Assembly (NCBI RefSeq): GCF_006874425.1
Contig: NZ_VIJZ01000002.1
Coordinates: 1-64,000, forward strand
Length of the DNA: 64,000 nucleotides
Direction: 5' to 3'
Origin: Paenibacillus ottowii
GTDB lineage: Bacteria > Bacillota > Bacilli > Paenibacillales > Paenibacillaceae
How positions within the stretch are numbered: the stretch's first letter is position 1; each line of letters begins with the position of its first letter. Under the pieces are notes generated by a model. That model worked only from the letters and a program-made list of their open reading frames with translations. It was not told the DNA's origin and searched no databases. Below are positions 9,858 through 19,155 of the stretch, in pieces. Made by a program: the position numbers and the translations under genes.

Positions 9858-11279
9858 TTAGCGACGTGGCGCCAATGCATGAATCGGATGACCCATTACA
9901 ACTTCCGCTGCTTCCATCACGAGCTCACCCAGTGTAGGGTGAGCATGGATAGTCAGGGAGATATCTTCGAGTGTAGCACCCATTTCAATCGCCAGACCCA
10001 GCTCAGCAATCAGGTTGGAAGCTTCCAAACCTACGATTTGCGTACCCAGGACCAGACCTGTATCTGCGTCAGCAACGATTTTTACAAAGCCTTCAGCAGC
10101 GTTCAGGGAAACAGCACGGCCGTTTGCTCCATAAGAGAACTTGCCAACTTTGACATTGTAGCCTTTTTCTTTGGCTTGTGCCTCTGTGTAGCCTACGCTA
10201 GAGCATTCTGGATCTGTGAACACTACAGCCGGAATACATTTGTAGTCTACTACAGATGGTTGGCCTGCGATTGCCTCAGCAGCTACTTTACCTTCATATG
10301 AAGCTTTGTGAGCCAGAGCAAGACCAGGAACAATATCGCCAATTGCGAAGATGTGAGGGATGCTAGTGCGTCCTTGGTGATCAACTTTCACCAATCCACG
10401 TTCATCCAGTTCTACACCAATCAGATCCAGACCCAATTCTCCGTCTGTATTTGGACGACGTCCAACAGTGACCAGCAGGTACTCAGCAGTTACTTCTTTG
10501 CTTTCACCGTTAACGGAGAATTTCACTGTCACATCTTTATCAGTTTGTTCCGCACTTTCCGCTTTAGCGCCAGTGAAGATTTCGACACCTGTTTTCTTCA
10601 TGCTTTTCGAAACGATGGAAGTCATATCTTTGTCAAAGCCAGGAAGAACAGTATCCATACCTTCAATAATCGTTACTTTGGAACCGAATTTGGAATACAT
10701 TTGTCCAAGCTCTGCACCAATGTATCCACCACCGATAACGATCAGGCTTTTCGGGATTTCAGGCAGGTTCAATGCTTCTGTAGAAGACAGAATACGTCCG
10801 CCAAATGGGAATGGCTTCAATTCGATAGGACGGGAACCTGTTGCGATAATTGCATTTTTAAAACGGTAACGTGGTGATTCATGTTCGTTGAATACACGCG
10901 CTTCGTTTTCGTTGATAAACATGCACTCACCATTGAAAACTTCAACTTTGTTACCTTTGAGCAAGCCGCTTACGCCGCCTGTCATTTTCTTAACAACACC
11001 ATTTTTAAATTCTTGTGTTTTAGCGAAATCAACTTTTACATTTTCAGCTGTAATACCGAAAGTTTCGCCATGTTTAGCTGCTTCGTATTGATGAGCCGCA
11101 GAGATCAAAGCTTTGGATGGAATACATCCACGGTTCAAACAAACACCGCCCAGCTCAGATTTATCAACGATCAATACGCTTTGTCCCAATTGTGCGGCAC
11201 GGATGGCAGCTACATAGCCGCCAGGACCCGCACCGATAACCAATGTGTCAATATCCAGAGAAGCGTCTCCTACTACCAT
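9858..11279 (-). CDS. lpdA: Dihydrolipoyl dehydrogenase (pyruvate dehydrogenase E3)
   Basis: E3 reoxidises the dihydrolipoyl arms of E2 and passes electrons to NAD+ through FAD. The 473-residue protein has the FAD motif [17 protein letters not shown] near the N-terminus and the redox disulphide [13 protein letters not shown] (about residues 43-55). The NAD motif is [10 protein letters not shown], a second FAD contact lies in [11 protein letters not shown], and the catalytic HAHPTLGE is at the C-terminal dimer interface. It starts 4 nt after the E2 stop and is the last gene of the operon, ahead of the terminator. Confidence 0.96.
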   Translation of the reverse strand: MVVGDASLDIDTLVIGAGPGGYVAAIRAAQLGQSVLIVDKSELGGVCLNRGCIPSKALISAAHQYEAAKHGETFGITAENVKVDFAKTQEFKNGVVKKMTGGVSGLLKGNKVEVFNGECMFINENEARVFNEHESPRYRFKNAIIATGSRPIELKPFPFGGRILSSTEALNLPEIPKSLIVIGGGYIGAELGQMYSKFGSKVTIIEGMDTVLPGFDKDMTSIVSKSMKKTGVEIFTGAKAESAEQTDKDVTVKFSVNGESKEVTAEYLLVTVGRRPNTDGELGLDLIGVELDERGLVKVDHQGRTSIPHIFAIGDIVPGLALAHKASYEGKVAAEAIAGQPSVVDYKCIPAVVFTDPECSSVGYTEAQAKEKGYNVKVGKFSYGANGRAVSLNAAEGFVKIVADADTGLVLGTQIVGLEASNLIAELGLAIEMGATLEDISLTIHAHPTLGELVMEAAEVVMGHPIHALAPRR

Positions 11280-11282
11280 TGA

Positions 11283-12893
11283 TTACACCTCCATTACAAG
11301 CAGCTCAGGGTTAGCGAGCAGCTGTTTAATATAGTTCATGAAGTTTTGAGCAGTTGCACCGTCAATAATACGGTGGTCAAAGCTCAGGGAAAGAGCCATT
11401 ACTGGAGCGGCAACAATTTCACCGTTTTTCACGACTGCTTTTTCGCTGATACGGCCAGTACCCAAAATTGCAACCTCAGGGAAGTTGATGATTGGAGTAA
11501 AGAACATACCGCCTGCGGAACCAATGTTAGTGATGGAAATTGTACTTCCTCTCATTTCATTGGCAGCCAATTTTCCATCGCGACCACGTACAGCCAGATC
11601 ACGGATGGAATCAGCGATCATCCAGATGCTCTTACGATCAGCATCTTTGATAACAGGAACGATCAAGCCGTTGTCTGTATCTGTAGCGATACCGATGTTG
11701 TAGTATTTTTTGTAGACAATTTCGTTAGCTTCTTCGTCGATCGAGGCATTCAGAGCCGGGAATTGACGGGAAGCGGCAACCAAAGCTTTTACGATGAATG
11801 GCAGGTAAGTTACTTTTGTACCTTTCTTCTCTGCAATTGGTTTGATGCGAGTACGGAAAGCAACCAGCTCAGTTACATCCACTTCGTCCATAATTGTAAC
11901 GTGTGGAGCTGTGTAAGCCGATTTAACCATCGCATTGGAAATAGCTTTACGGATACCTTTAAATGGTACGCGTTCTTCCTCAGCACGCGGATCTGCAGCT
12001 GGTGCGGATGGTGCTGCTGCTTTTGCTTCTTTTTTAGCTGGCTCTTGCGCTTTTGCAGCTTCTTTTGCTACTGGTGCAGCCGCTTGGCCTCCGCCATTTT
12101 TGAAAGCTTCTACATCTTCTTTAGTGATTTTACCATTTTTGCCGGAGCCACTCACTTGAGCAATGTTAACACCTTGCTCACGAGCAAATTTACGTACGCT
12201 AGGAGTAGCTAATACGTCTTTGTTGGAAGCAGCTGGTGTTGCTGGTTTCGTGTTCGCTCCACCTTTTGCAGCATCCTCTTCTTGTTTAACAGCAGCTGGT
12301 GCTTCTTCTTGTTCTGGAAGTTCACCTTCAGCAGCAATGACAGCCACAACTTGACCTACGTTAAAGATGTCCCCGTCTTTGGCAAATACTTCTTGTACTG
12401 TACCATTAACCGGACAGGGAACTTCAACTACAGCCTTGTCGTTTTGTACTTCCATGATGATATCGTCATCAGTTACTTTGTCACCGGGTTTGATATGCAT
12501 CTTGATGATTTCACCTTCGTGCAGACCTTCACCCAGCTCTGGGAATTTATATTCAAATCTAGCTGCACCTGCAGCTCCGCTTTGTGCAGCAGCACTTGGC
12601 TCAGGGCTAGCAGCTGGTGCTTCTGGTGCATCTTCTTGCTCAGGAAGTTCTCCTTCTGCGTCGATGACAGCCACGACTTGACCTACGTTGAAAACGTCTC
12701 CGTCTTTGGCAAATACTTCTTGTACCGTACCATTAACCGGACATGGAACTTCAACTACAGCCTTGTCATTTTGTACTTCCATGATGATATCATCATCAGT
12801 TACTTTGTCGCCGGGTTTGATGTGCATCTTGATGATTTCGCCTTCGTGAAGACCTTCACCCAGCTCCGGGAATTTATATTCAAATTTTGCCAC
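11283..12893 (-). CDS. pdhC: Pyruvate dehydrogenase E2, dihydrolipoamide acetyltransferase with two lipoyl domains
   Basis: This is the structural core that transfers acetyl groups to CoA. The 536-residue chain holds two nearly identical lipoyl domains (about 1-80 and 112-192), each with the lipoylated Lys in [10 protein letters not shown] and separated by an Ala/Pro/Glu-rich linker. A peripheral subunit-binding domain follows ([13 protein letters not shown]...[11 protein letters not shown], about 230-265). The catalytic domain ends in [12 protein letters not shown] with the catalytic His. The duplication is visible at DNA level too (see findings). The gene lies between E1-beta and E3 in the usual order. 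Confidence 0.97.
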   Translation of the reverse strand: MAKFEYKFPELGEGLHEGEIIKMHIKPGDKVTDDDIIMEVQNDKAVVEVPCPVNGTVQEVFAKDGDVFNVGQVVAVIDAEGELPEQEDAPEAPAASPEPSAAAQSGAAGAARFEYKFPELGEGLHEGEIIKMHIKPGDKVTDDDIIMEVQNDKAVVEVPCPVNGTVQEVFAKDGDIFNVGQVVAVIAAEGELPEQEEAPAAVKQEEDAAKGGANTKPATPAASNKDVLATPSVRKFAREQGVNIAQVSGSGKNGKITKEDVEAFKNGGGQAAAPVAKEAAKAQEPAKKEAKAAAPSAPAADPRAEEERVPFKGIRKAISNAMVKSAYTAPHVTIMDEVDVTELVAFRTRIKPIAEKKGTKVTYLPFIVKALVAASRQFPALNASIDEEANEIVYKKYYNIGIATDTDNGLIVPVIKDADRKSIWMIADSIRDLAVRGRDGKLAANEMRGSTISITNIGSAGGMFFTPIINFPEVAILGTGRISEKAVVKNGEIVAAPVMALSLSFDHRIIDGATAQNFMNYIKQLLANPELLVMEV

Positions 12894-12927
12894 GTTTAAA
12901 ACCTCCCAAATTTACGGTGTGCTTTAA

Positions 12928-13932
12928 TTAAAATTCCATTACTTTATTAACCGCATCAATGATACGTGTTGGCGTTGGCAACCAAGTATCTTCAATTTGA
13001 GCAAATGGATAAACGGTATCCGGACCTGCTACACGCAGAACTGGTGCTTCCAGATGCAGGATTGCTTTTTCGTTAATTTGTGCAATAACTTCAGCAGCCA
13101 CACCTGCGCTCTTTTGCGCTTCTTGAACAACGATCGCACGATTGGTTTTTTGAACGGAAGCAACAATGGTATCAATGTCAATCGGGCTGATTGTACGCAA
13201 ATCAATGATTTCCACTTTAATACCCTTTGTTTTTTCCAGCTCTTCAGCAGCCTTAACCGAAGTGTGTACCATCATACCGTAAGTAATGATCGTCACATCG
13301 GAACCTTCACGAACTACATTAGCCTTGCCCAGTTCAACTGTATAATCATTCTCAGGAACTTCAGCACGGAATGCATGGTACAGGTTCAAATGCTCCATGA
13401 AAAATACTGGGTCGTTATCGCGAATAGACGCAATCATAAGACCTTTAGCATCGTAAGGGTTGGAAGGAACAACAACCTTAATACCTGGTGTTTGAGTCAA
13501 AAGACCTTCCAGGGAATCTGTGTGCAGCTCAGCTGCTTTAACACCGCCACCGAAAGGTGTACGGAATACGATTGGAGAATTGTAACGTCCACCGGAACGG
13601 TAACGCATACGGGATGCTTGAATTGCCATTTGATCGAGCGCTTCAAAGATAAAGCCTACGAACTGGATTTCAGCTACAGGGCGGAAACCTTGGATACCCA
13701 GACCGACAGCAAGACCTCCGATTGCGGATTCCGCCAGCGGAGTATCGAATACACGTTCTTCGCCAAATTCTTTTTGCAGACCTTCTGTAGCGCGGAATAC
13801 GCCACCTACATGACCTACGTCTTCACCGAAAAGCAGGACGTTAGGGTCGCGTTTCAACTCTACGCGCAGTGCGTCACGAATCGCTTCTTTCATGTTCATT
13901 TGTGCCATTTGCTTCATTTCCTCCTTAAACAT
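12928..13932 (-). CDS. pdhB: Pyruvate dehydrogenase E1 component, beta subunit
   Basis: The beta subunit of the thiamine-dependent E1 heterotetramer decarboxylates pyruvate and acetylates E2. Recognisable segments are [22 protein letters not shown] at the N-terminus (quoted in part), [16 protein letters not shown] with the Glu that activates TPP, QIQF-type core strands and the C-terminal [13 protein letters not shown]. The likely start is the ATG at 13908 ([10 protein letters not shown]): AGGAGG lies 11 nt before it, and the upstream in-frame codons overlap that RBS. It sits between pdhA and pdhC in the operon. Confidence 0.96.
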   Translation of the reverse strand: MFKEEMKQMAQMNMKEAIRDALRVELKRDPNVLLFGEDVGHVGGVFRATEGLQKEFGEERVFDTPLAESAIGGLAVGLGIQGFRPVAEIQFVGFIFEALDQMAIQASRMRYRSGGRYNSPIVFRTPFGGGVKAAELHTDSLEGLLTQTPGIKVVVPSNPYDAKGLMIASIRDNDPVFFMEHLNLYHAFRAEVPENDYTVELGKANVVREGSDVTIITYGMMVHTSVKAAEELEKTKGIKVEIIDLRTISPIDIDTIVASVQKTNRAIVVQEAQKSAGVAAEVIAQINEKAILHLEAPVLRVAGPDTVYPFAQIEDTWLPTPTRIIDAVNKVMEF

Positions 13933-14008
13933 TGACAGATCAGTTTCAGTTCAGGTCAATCGAAAAGCAGACCGGATCGGGTTGCCGCCCGGTCTCTCTC
14001 AAATTCAA

Positions 14009-15085
14009 TTATTTAAAATCAGCTTTTTGCTCTTCCAAGTGCTTAGGCGTAGTTTCGAACATACTATCGATCAAGCCAGGAATTGTCATTTTTTCCGTTT
14101 TCTCAGCTTTTTTGATCTCTTCATTGACTTTTGCCTTCGCTTCTTCTTTTACGCGAGCTGTGTCTTCTTCAGTCCAAAGACCTTTTTTCTCCAGGTATTT
14201 CGCAAAGCGGGCAATTGGATCTTTCGCATTCCATTCGCCTTCTTCTTCTTTAGAACGATATTTCGTCGCATCATCAGAAAGGGAATGTGGACGGAAACGG
14301 TAAGTAACCGCTTCAATCAATGTGGCACCTTCACCATTACGTCCACGCTCTGCAGCTTCTTGAACTGCTTTAATAACTGCAAGCACGTCCATACCGTCAA
14401 TTTTCACGCCTTTAATACCAGCAGCTACTGCTTTATGAGCGATCGAAAGAGCAGCCGTTTGTTTTGAGAATGGCGTTGTGATCGCGTAACCATTATTTTG
14501 CACAAAGAAAATAACTGGCAACTTGTATACACCAGCGTAGTTCAGACCTTCGTAGAAATCACCTTCGGAAGAACCGCCGTCGCCTGTATATGTAATGACG
14601 ACTTGTTTTTGTTTTTTCAGTTTGTAGCCCATTGCAATACCCATAGCGTGCAGAATTTGCGCACCAATGATGATTTGCGGCATCAATACGTTAACGCCGT
14701 CCGGTATTTGACCACCGTGTTGATGACCACGGGAATACAAGAAAGCTTGATATAATGGCAGGCCATGCCAAACGAGTTGCGGAATATCTCGGTAGCCTGG
14801 TGCAATAAAGTCTTCTTTTTGGAGCGCAAATTCGCTACCAACCATTGTTGCTTCTTGTCCGGATACCGGAGCGTAGAAGCCGAGACGTCCTTGACGGCCC
14901 AAGTTAACAGCACGGTCATCCCAAGTACGTGTAAATACCATACGATACATAATTTCTTTCAATTGATCATCTGTAAGTTTAGGCAGTTTATCTTTATTGA
15001 TAATTTCACCATCCGGAGAAAGCACGGACAGAGCCTCAACTTCCTCTGTGTAAACTTCATAAGGAACCTTGCTCATTTTCTTCAC
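14009..15085 (-). CDS. pdhA: Pyruvate dehydrogenase E1 component, alpha subunit
   Basis: The alpha subunit binds TPP pyrophosphate through the motif GDGGSSEGDFYEGLNYA...NN (about residues 165-200). It carries the phosphorylation-loop type sequence YRFRPHSLSDDATKYR. The probable start is the ATG at 15076 (MSKVPYEVY), where GAGGTG is correctly spaced; the GTG at 15085 lies inside that RBS. It is the first gene of pdhA-pdhB-pdhC-lpdA, and a strong promoter lies about 55 nt upstream. Confidence 0.96.
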   Translation of the reverse strand: MKKMSKVPYEVYTEEVEALSVLSPDGEIINKDKLPKLTDDQLKEIMYRMVFTRTWDDRAVNLGRQGRLGFYAPVSGQEATMVGSEFALQKEDFIAPGYRDIPQLVWHGLPLYQAFLYSRGHQHGGQIPDGVNVLMPQIIIGAQILHAMGIAMGYKLKKQKQVVITYTGDGGSSEGDFYEGLNYAGVYKLPVIFFVQNNGYAITTPFSKQTAALSIAHKAVAAGIKGVKIDGMDVLAVIKAVQEAAERGRNGEGATLIEAVTYRFRPHSLSDDATKYRSKEEEGEWNAKDPIARFAKYLEKKGLWTEEDTARVKEEAKAKVNEEIKKAEKTEKMTIPGLIDSMFETTPKHLEEQKADFK

Positions 15086-15129
15086 CTCAACAAAAAAATT
15101 TGAATATCAAGTTCCGCTGTTATAGGATT

Positions 15130-15159
15130 ATTATACACCTGTTATATCGCTCGCGTCAA
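15130..15159 (-). promoter_or_regulatory. Probable sigma-A promoter of the pdh operon
   Basis: On the minus strand TTGACG (15154-15159) and TATAAT (15130-15135) are separated by 18 nt, about 55 nt upstream of the pdhA ATG. Copies of CTGTTATA and its complement flank and enter it (15117-15125, 15139-15147, inverted at 15222-15230), which could be an operator. Confidence 0.75.
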
Positions 15160-15331
15160 AGATTTAGTTATTTTTTTTGAGTTTAGCACATTTTTGTGTA
15201 TGTAACAGGGTGTGTTTTTTACTATAACAGCTTAGTACATGATTGAAATTTTAAACATCTATTGCAATCAGGGTAATCTTAACTTATTGTGATCCTTAAT
15301 GCAAAATAATACCCAAGAAAGGTGACGAAAA

Positions 15332-16066
15332 ATGACGGATTCTCGGTATTTAAAACGAACCATCCTTAAAGACGAAGTAGAGAGCCGCTTACTTGGCGAA
15401 ACACGAACTCTCCGGATTTATTTGCCGCCCGGCTATAATGAAATTTTAAGCTACCCAGTTGTCTATTGTCAGGATGGAGAGGAATTCTTCAATTTTGGAC
15501 GCATTGCAACACACGCCAACCGGCTCATACTGGATGAAGGCGTAGAACCCTTCATTATTGTAGGTGTGGAAGTAAACACCAAGATCAGAACTCAGGAGTA
15601 CGCTCCCTTCGGTAATCGTTTTGCGGCATACACTGCCTGTTTTGCAGAAGAGATTATTCCCTATGTGGAACAAAAGTATCCTATAAGAAAAGATGCAGCG
15701 TCCCGCATTCTAGCTGGAGATTCACTGGGTGGCAGTGTGTCTCTGCACTTGGCACTGTTGTATCCCGAGCTGTTTAACCGCATTATTAGCCTTTCAGGTG
15801 CCTACTATGAAGCTTCGCAAGAAATTATTGCCCGTGAGAAAGAACTGTCTCATCTGCGTGTGTGGATGACAGTTGGCCTTCAGGAAGATGCATTTGAGAG
15901 TGATACCGGCATTTACAACTTTGTAGAGCTGAACCGACAATGCGCAGATTTGCTGCGCGAGCGGAACGCCGAAGTTTCTTACCGTGAAAAGGATGGCAAA
16001 CATTTGTGGGGCTTTTGGCAAAACGAGCTGCCTGACGCACTAATGTATTTTTTGGATCACGCCTGA
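15332..16066 (+). CDS. Esterase family (alpha/beta hydrolase, enterochelin-esterase-like)
   Basis: The 244-residue cytosolic protein resembles the esterase family that includes Fes/YieL-like hydrolases. It has an N-terminal ester-binding segment (RTLRIYLPPGYNE), YPVVYCQDGEEFF, the nucleophile elbow GDSLGGSVS with Ser near residue 130, and a late catalytic His in GKHLWGFW. No signal peptide is visible. The RBS is AAGAAAGGTGACG before ATG. It is monocistronic, with its own terminator at 16097. The substrate cannot be told from sequence. Confidence 0.88.
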   Translation: MTDSRYLKRTILKDEVESRLLGETRTLRIYLPPGYNEILSYPVVYCQDGEEFFNFGRIATHANRLILDEGVEPFIIVGVEVNTKIRTQEYAPFGNRFAAYTACFAEEIIPYVEQKYPIRKDAASRILAGDSLGGSVSLHLALLYPELFNRIISLSGAYYEASQEIIAREKELSHLRVWMTVGLQEDAFESDTGIYNFVELNRQCADLLRERNAEVSYREKDGKHLWGFWQNELPDALMYFLDHA

Positions 16067-16096
16067 ATAATAAAGATCCCAGGCAACGATGAGGAA

Positions 16097-16133
16097 TGGA
16101 GCATTGACCTTCGAGGTCATGAGGCTCTTTCCT
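16097..16133 (+). terminator. Terminator after the esterase gene
   Basis: GGAGC-att-GACCT-tcg-AGGTC-atgag-GCTC forms a hairpin (perfect inner TGACCT/AGGTCA) followed by TTTCCTCTTTCTC. Confidence 0.75.
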
Positions 16134-16170
16134 CTTTCTCGCATTTTGGTTGCGCTTTCAAAAATGTATA

Positions 16171-16195
16171 ACGAAAAACGGCAACGATTGCCGTT
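16171..16195 (-). terminator. Terminator after the phosphatase gene
   Basis: On the minus strand AACGGCAA-tcg-TTGCCGTT is followed by TTTCGTTAT, just beyond the convergent phosphatase gene. Confidence 0.75.
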
Positions 16196-16209
16196 ATCTG
16201 TCGTTCACA

Positions 16210-16695
16210 TTATAGCTTTTCTTCTATGATCTTGTCCAGCAAGGCATTGCATCCCGCGTCCATTAATCGATAGGTCTCCTCAAAATTACCAGTAAAATAC
16301 GGGTCAGGTACTTCTCTTAACTTTTCTTGAGGAAGCAAATCCATGAATTTTAGAATATCAGCATCTGCTCCACCTGTAAGTTTGCGCATGTTTCGTTCAT
16401 TAGAGTCATCCATGCACACAATATAGTCAAACGCATCAAAATCACGTTCTGTTATTTGTCGTGCCTGTATACCTTGCTCGCTAATTCCGTGTAGCTTAAG
16501 TTGCTTTAGCGTTCCCTCATGCGGAGGATTTCCAATATGCCAGTCGCCTGTTCCAGCCGAGTCCACCTGGATTTCTGCGTCTAGTCCCCGTTCCTTTACC
16601 TTATGTCTCAGTATGGCCTCCCCCATCGGAGAGCGGCAAATATTGCCTAGACACACAAACAAAACGTTAATCATTTCATTCCCCTTCCTATTCAC
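16210..16695 (-). CDS. Low-molecular-weight protein-tyrosine phosphatase family
   Basis: The protein is a classic LMW-PTP. The P-loop VCLGNICRSP lies at the N-terminus with the catalytic Cys and Arg, and the general acid Asp is in VPDPYFTG. About 154 residues from the preferred start is normal for the family. Members remove phosphate from phosphotyrosine or, in Firmicutes, phosphoarginine; which applies here is not evident. Preferred start: ATG at 16674 (MINVLFVCLGN), 8 nt after AAGGGG. It is divergent from the thiN-like gene. Confidence 0.93.
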   Translation of the reverse strand: MNRKGNEMINVLFVCLGNICRSPMGEAILRHKVKERGLDAEIQVDSAGTGDWHIGNPPHEGTLKQLKLHGISEQGIQARQITERDFDAFDYIVCMDDSNERNMRKLTGGADADILKFMDLLPQEKLREVPDPYFTGNFEETYRLMDAGCNALLDKIIEEKL

Positions 16696-16811
16696 GTTAC
16701 ACTTCTTTTTTCTGTTCCATTGTAGCCAGTTCCTCCAAAATTGTGCAAGCCATATTTAAAGCGGTATACTTAAAATGATCGTATATATGGGACCGTATAC
16801 AGAAAGAAAGG

Positions 16812-17462
16812 ATGTTGGACATGACGAAAAAACGAGCCATTGTATTTTCAGGCGGTCGTCTTATTGAAGAAGATTTACAACAAATACAACCCGATGATTT
16901 TATTATAGGTGCAGATAAAGGCGCTCTTTTTCTGATAAAGCACGGTGTTACACCACATGTCTCTGTAGGAGATTTTGATTCGATCACACCTGAGGAACAA
17001 GAACAGGTAAAATCAGCAAGCCAACGTATGATTGCCTGCGATCCAGTACATAAGGACCTAACTGATACAGAGCTTGCTTTAGAAATTGCTATGGAAGAAC
17101 AAGCAGATCATGTACTCTTGCTCGGTGTTACTGGCACTCGAATGGACCACACCTTAGCCAATGTTCAAATATTAGTACGGGCCATGCAGCATCACATTAG
17201 TTGCGCTATCATGGACGAACATAATTTTATTGAGCTCACCGGATCAACGCTGGAAATCCAGCCTATGGGCTATACATATACATCGCTCATTCCTTTGACT
17301 CCCGAAGTAACAGGTATAGAACTGGAAGGTTTTATGTATCCACTTCACAATGCCACCCTTAAAATGGGACAATCACGTGGTGTAAGTAATAAGCTAACAG
17401 CTGAAAAAGGCACGATCTCCATCAAAAGTGGTCTGCTACTGGTTATTCAAAGCAAAGATTAA
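16812..17462 (+). CDS. thiN: Thiamine pyrophosphokinase
   Basis: This 216-residue protein matches thiamine pyrophosphokinases, which convert thiamine to TPP with ATP. The N-terminal catalytic domain shows GADKGALFL and the acidic VGDFDSI (about residues 50-60), then DLTDTELALEIA and GVTGTRMDHTLANV. A C-terminal thiamine-binding beta-sandwich ends with SRGVSNKL...SGLLLVIQS. The start could be 16812 or, with better RBS spacing (AAAGGA), the ATG at 16821 (MTKKRAIV). A strong terminator follows. It complements the thiazole operon a few kilobases downstream. Confidence 0.93.
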   Translation: MLDMTKKRAIVFSGGRLIEEDLQQIQPDDFIIGADKGALFLIKHGVTPHVSVGDFDSITPEEQEQVKSASQRMIACDPVHKDLTDTELALEIAMEEQADHVLLLGVTGTRMDHTLANVQILVRAMQHHISCAIMDEHNFIELTGSTLEIQPMGYTYTSLIPLTPEVTGIELEGFMYPLHNATLKMGQSRGVSNKLTAEKGTISIKSGLLLVIQSKD

Positions 17463-17505
17463 TTATGACATTGTTGTAACTATTACAAAGACTATTCAAC
17501 CACTC

Positions 17506-17532
17506 AAAACCCTTGTTAATCAAGGGTTTTTC
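17506..17532 (+). terminator. Terminator after thiN
   Basis: AAAACCCTTG-ttaat-CAAGGGTTTT is a perfect 10-bp stem that ends in its own T-run. Confidence 0.9.
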
Positions 17533-17742
17533 CGTTTACCCATGTTCAAGAATCCATTTATTTTTTACAAATTGTAATTTTTAATCGTTTTTTAATAATC
17601 ACGATGTATGCCTTGTCCCACAAGCATTTGAGCATCGTTTTCCAACTATTAGGCGGCTTCAAAACTGTTATACTCAACGCTGTCAGTTAGTTAGCAACTC
17701 AGCAAAATATTGCACAAATCATTTTTTGGAGGTACTTACAAC

Positions 17743-18243
17743 ATGAATATGCATAAAATCATAAAAAAGGTAATTATCGCAGGAGTCGCTGCCACGATCG
17801 GCTTTGGTACTTTTGCCATTGAGGGAACAAATACAGTACAAGCTGCCACTGCAACTACTTCTGTAGGTCAAAAAGTAATTGACTATGGTAAAAAATATAT
17901 GGGCACTCCCTATAAGTTTGGAGCTTCTACCAGCACCACTCGCAATTTTGACTGTTCTTCTTTTATGAAGCACATTTTCAAGAAATACGGAGTCGATTTG
18001 CCGCGCACTTCTGTTGAACAATCTAAAGTCGGACGTGCCGTATCCAAATCCAATTTGAAAAAAGGCGATTTGGTGTTCTTTTCAAGCGGTAGTCGTGCCA
18101 CAGGACACAACATTACTCACGTGGCAGTCTATATGGGCGGGGGTAAAATTTTACACACCTACGGCGGACCTGGCGTAACCATCTCCGATTTGAACTCTGG
18201 CAACTGGAAAAGAACATACATTAAAGCACGTCGCGTGCTGTAA
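17743..18243 (+). CDS. Secreted NlpC/P60-family peptidoglycan hydrolase
   Basis: The chosen ATG at 17743 (MNMHKIIKK) follows GGAGG by 10 nt. An in-frame upstream start at 17710 would run through the RBS. A Sec signal peptide is clear: a KK-containing n-region, a hydrophobic VIIAGVAATIGFGTFAI core and cleavage after VQA (about residue 34). The mature part is a single NlpC/P60 domain with the catalytic Cys in FDCSSF, the catalytic His in THVAVYMG and the third residue near ILHT. Such enzymes cut D-gamma-glutamyl-meso-DAP bonds in cell wall. No separate wall-binding domain (LysM, SH3) is present, so it is a minimal secreted hydrolase. Confidence 0.94.
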   Translation: MNMHKIIKKVIIAGVAATIGFGTFAIEGTNTVQAATATTSVGQKVIDYGKKYMGTPYKFGASTSTTRNFDCSSFMKHIFKKYGVDLPRTSVEQSKVGRAVSKSNLKKGDLVFFSSGSRATGHNITHVAVYMGGGKILHTYGGPGVTISDLNSGNWKRTYIKARRVL

Positions 18244-18266
18244 TGTAAAACTCATTAGAAATAGGT

Positions 18267-18298
18267 AAGCCGGAACGAAACGTTCCGGCTTTTTTTTA
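18267..18298 (+). terminator. Terminator after the NlpC/P60 gene
   Basis: AGCCGGAACG-aaa-CGTTCCGGCT, a perfect 10-bp stem with TTTTTTTT tail. Confidence 0.95.
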
Positions 18299-18313
18299 TA
18301 TCATTTATGCTAA

Positions 18314-19057
18314 CTAATTTGCTTCGGTTGGCGTTCTGAGTGAATAGCCAATGCCTCGTTCGGTTCGAATCATTTTAAATTTTTGCCCTTTATCTACTTT
18401 AACCCTCAGATGTCTGATGTACACGTCTACTACGTTCGTATCAGCGATATAATCATGTTTCCAAACGTCCTTTAATATTTGCTGTCTGCTACAAACTTGG
18501 TTAAGATGTATTGCCAGATGCAGCAAAAGATCGAATTCTTTCGGAGTTAACTCCAGTTTTCGCTCCCCTCTCCTCACCGTTCTGCTTGCCGTGTCTATAT
18601 GTAAATCTCCTGCTTCGATTGCCTTCTTCACATCACGTTCAACACCAAAAATTCGTAATAAATTAGCTATTCTAGCCTGAAGAACTCTAGGATAAAAGGG
18701 CACTACCATTACATCATGTGCTCCTTGTTCAAAGCAGGAGACAATATGTGCCTCCTCATTTGAAGAAATCATTGCAAGGATCGGTACATGAGGATAGCTC
18801 TGCTGCAAAACGCGAATCAAGCCTTGACTATCCGCCTGTTCATTTTTAATGTTCAGGAGTAGCAGACTTACAGGATTCTGAGCTGCATAAGAGCTTACGT
18901 ATGACATATTGCGAACATGAACCACCTGATAACCCGCCTGCTCCAATGGACGAACGATTACAGCGGGCGCTTCATTTTCATCTACAAGTACAATTAACGG
19001 GCTCATCTTTTCACCGACCTGATTTGGACATCGCGTTACATATTTGAACACGAACAA
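18314..19057 (-). CDS. OmpR-family response regulator with degenerate receiver domain
   Basis: The likely start is the ATG at 19006 (MSPLIVLVDENEAP). The N-terminal 120 residues fold like a receiver domain: the acidic pair is DE in VLVDENEA. The usual phospho-acceptor Asp is replaced by Asn (LLLLNIKNEQ), and the conserved Lys before Pro is missing (MVVPFYP). The C-terminal 100 residues are a winged-helix DNA-binding domain (RKLELTPKEFDLLLHLA...DVYIRHLRVKVD...RTERGIGY). No sensor kinase is adjacent. It probably acts without phosphorylation, like other atypical OmpR-type regulators. Targets are unknown. Confidence 0.9.
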   Translation of the reverse strand: MFVFKYVTRCPNQVGEKMSPLIVLVDENEAPAVIVRPLEQAGYQVVHVRNMSYVSSYAAQNPVSLLLLNIKNEQADSQGLIRVLQQSYPHVPILAMISSNEEAHIVSCFEQGAHDVMVVPFYPRVLQARIANLLRIFGVERDVKKAIEAGDLHIDTASRTVRRGERKLELTPKEFDLLLHLAIHLNQVCSRQQILKDVWKHDYIADTNVVDVYIRHLRVKVDKGQKFKMIRTERGIGYSLRTPTEAN

Positions 19058-19096
19058 GTTTGTTATAAGCCATTAAACATATTTGTATTAGTGTAA

Positions 19097-19140
19097 CAAA
19101 AAAGCAGAAAATCATTCCCTGAAGAATGGTTTTCTGCTTA
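19097..19140 (-). terminator. Terminator after the thiazole operon
   Basis: On the minus strand AAGCAGAAAA-CATTC / GAATG-TTTTCTGCTT with TTTTTTG tail, 16 nt after the thiF stop codon. Confidence 0.9.
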
Positions 19141-19155
19141 TGGTTTATATAGTTT

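Noticed and set aside
12282..12899. Long plus-strand open frame over the pdhC gene
   Set aside because: Antisense shadow of the E2 coding sequence; composition is Cys/Phe/Ser-rich and lacks an RBS.
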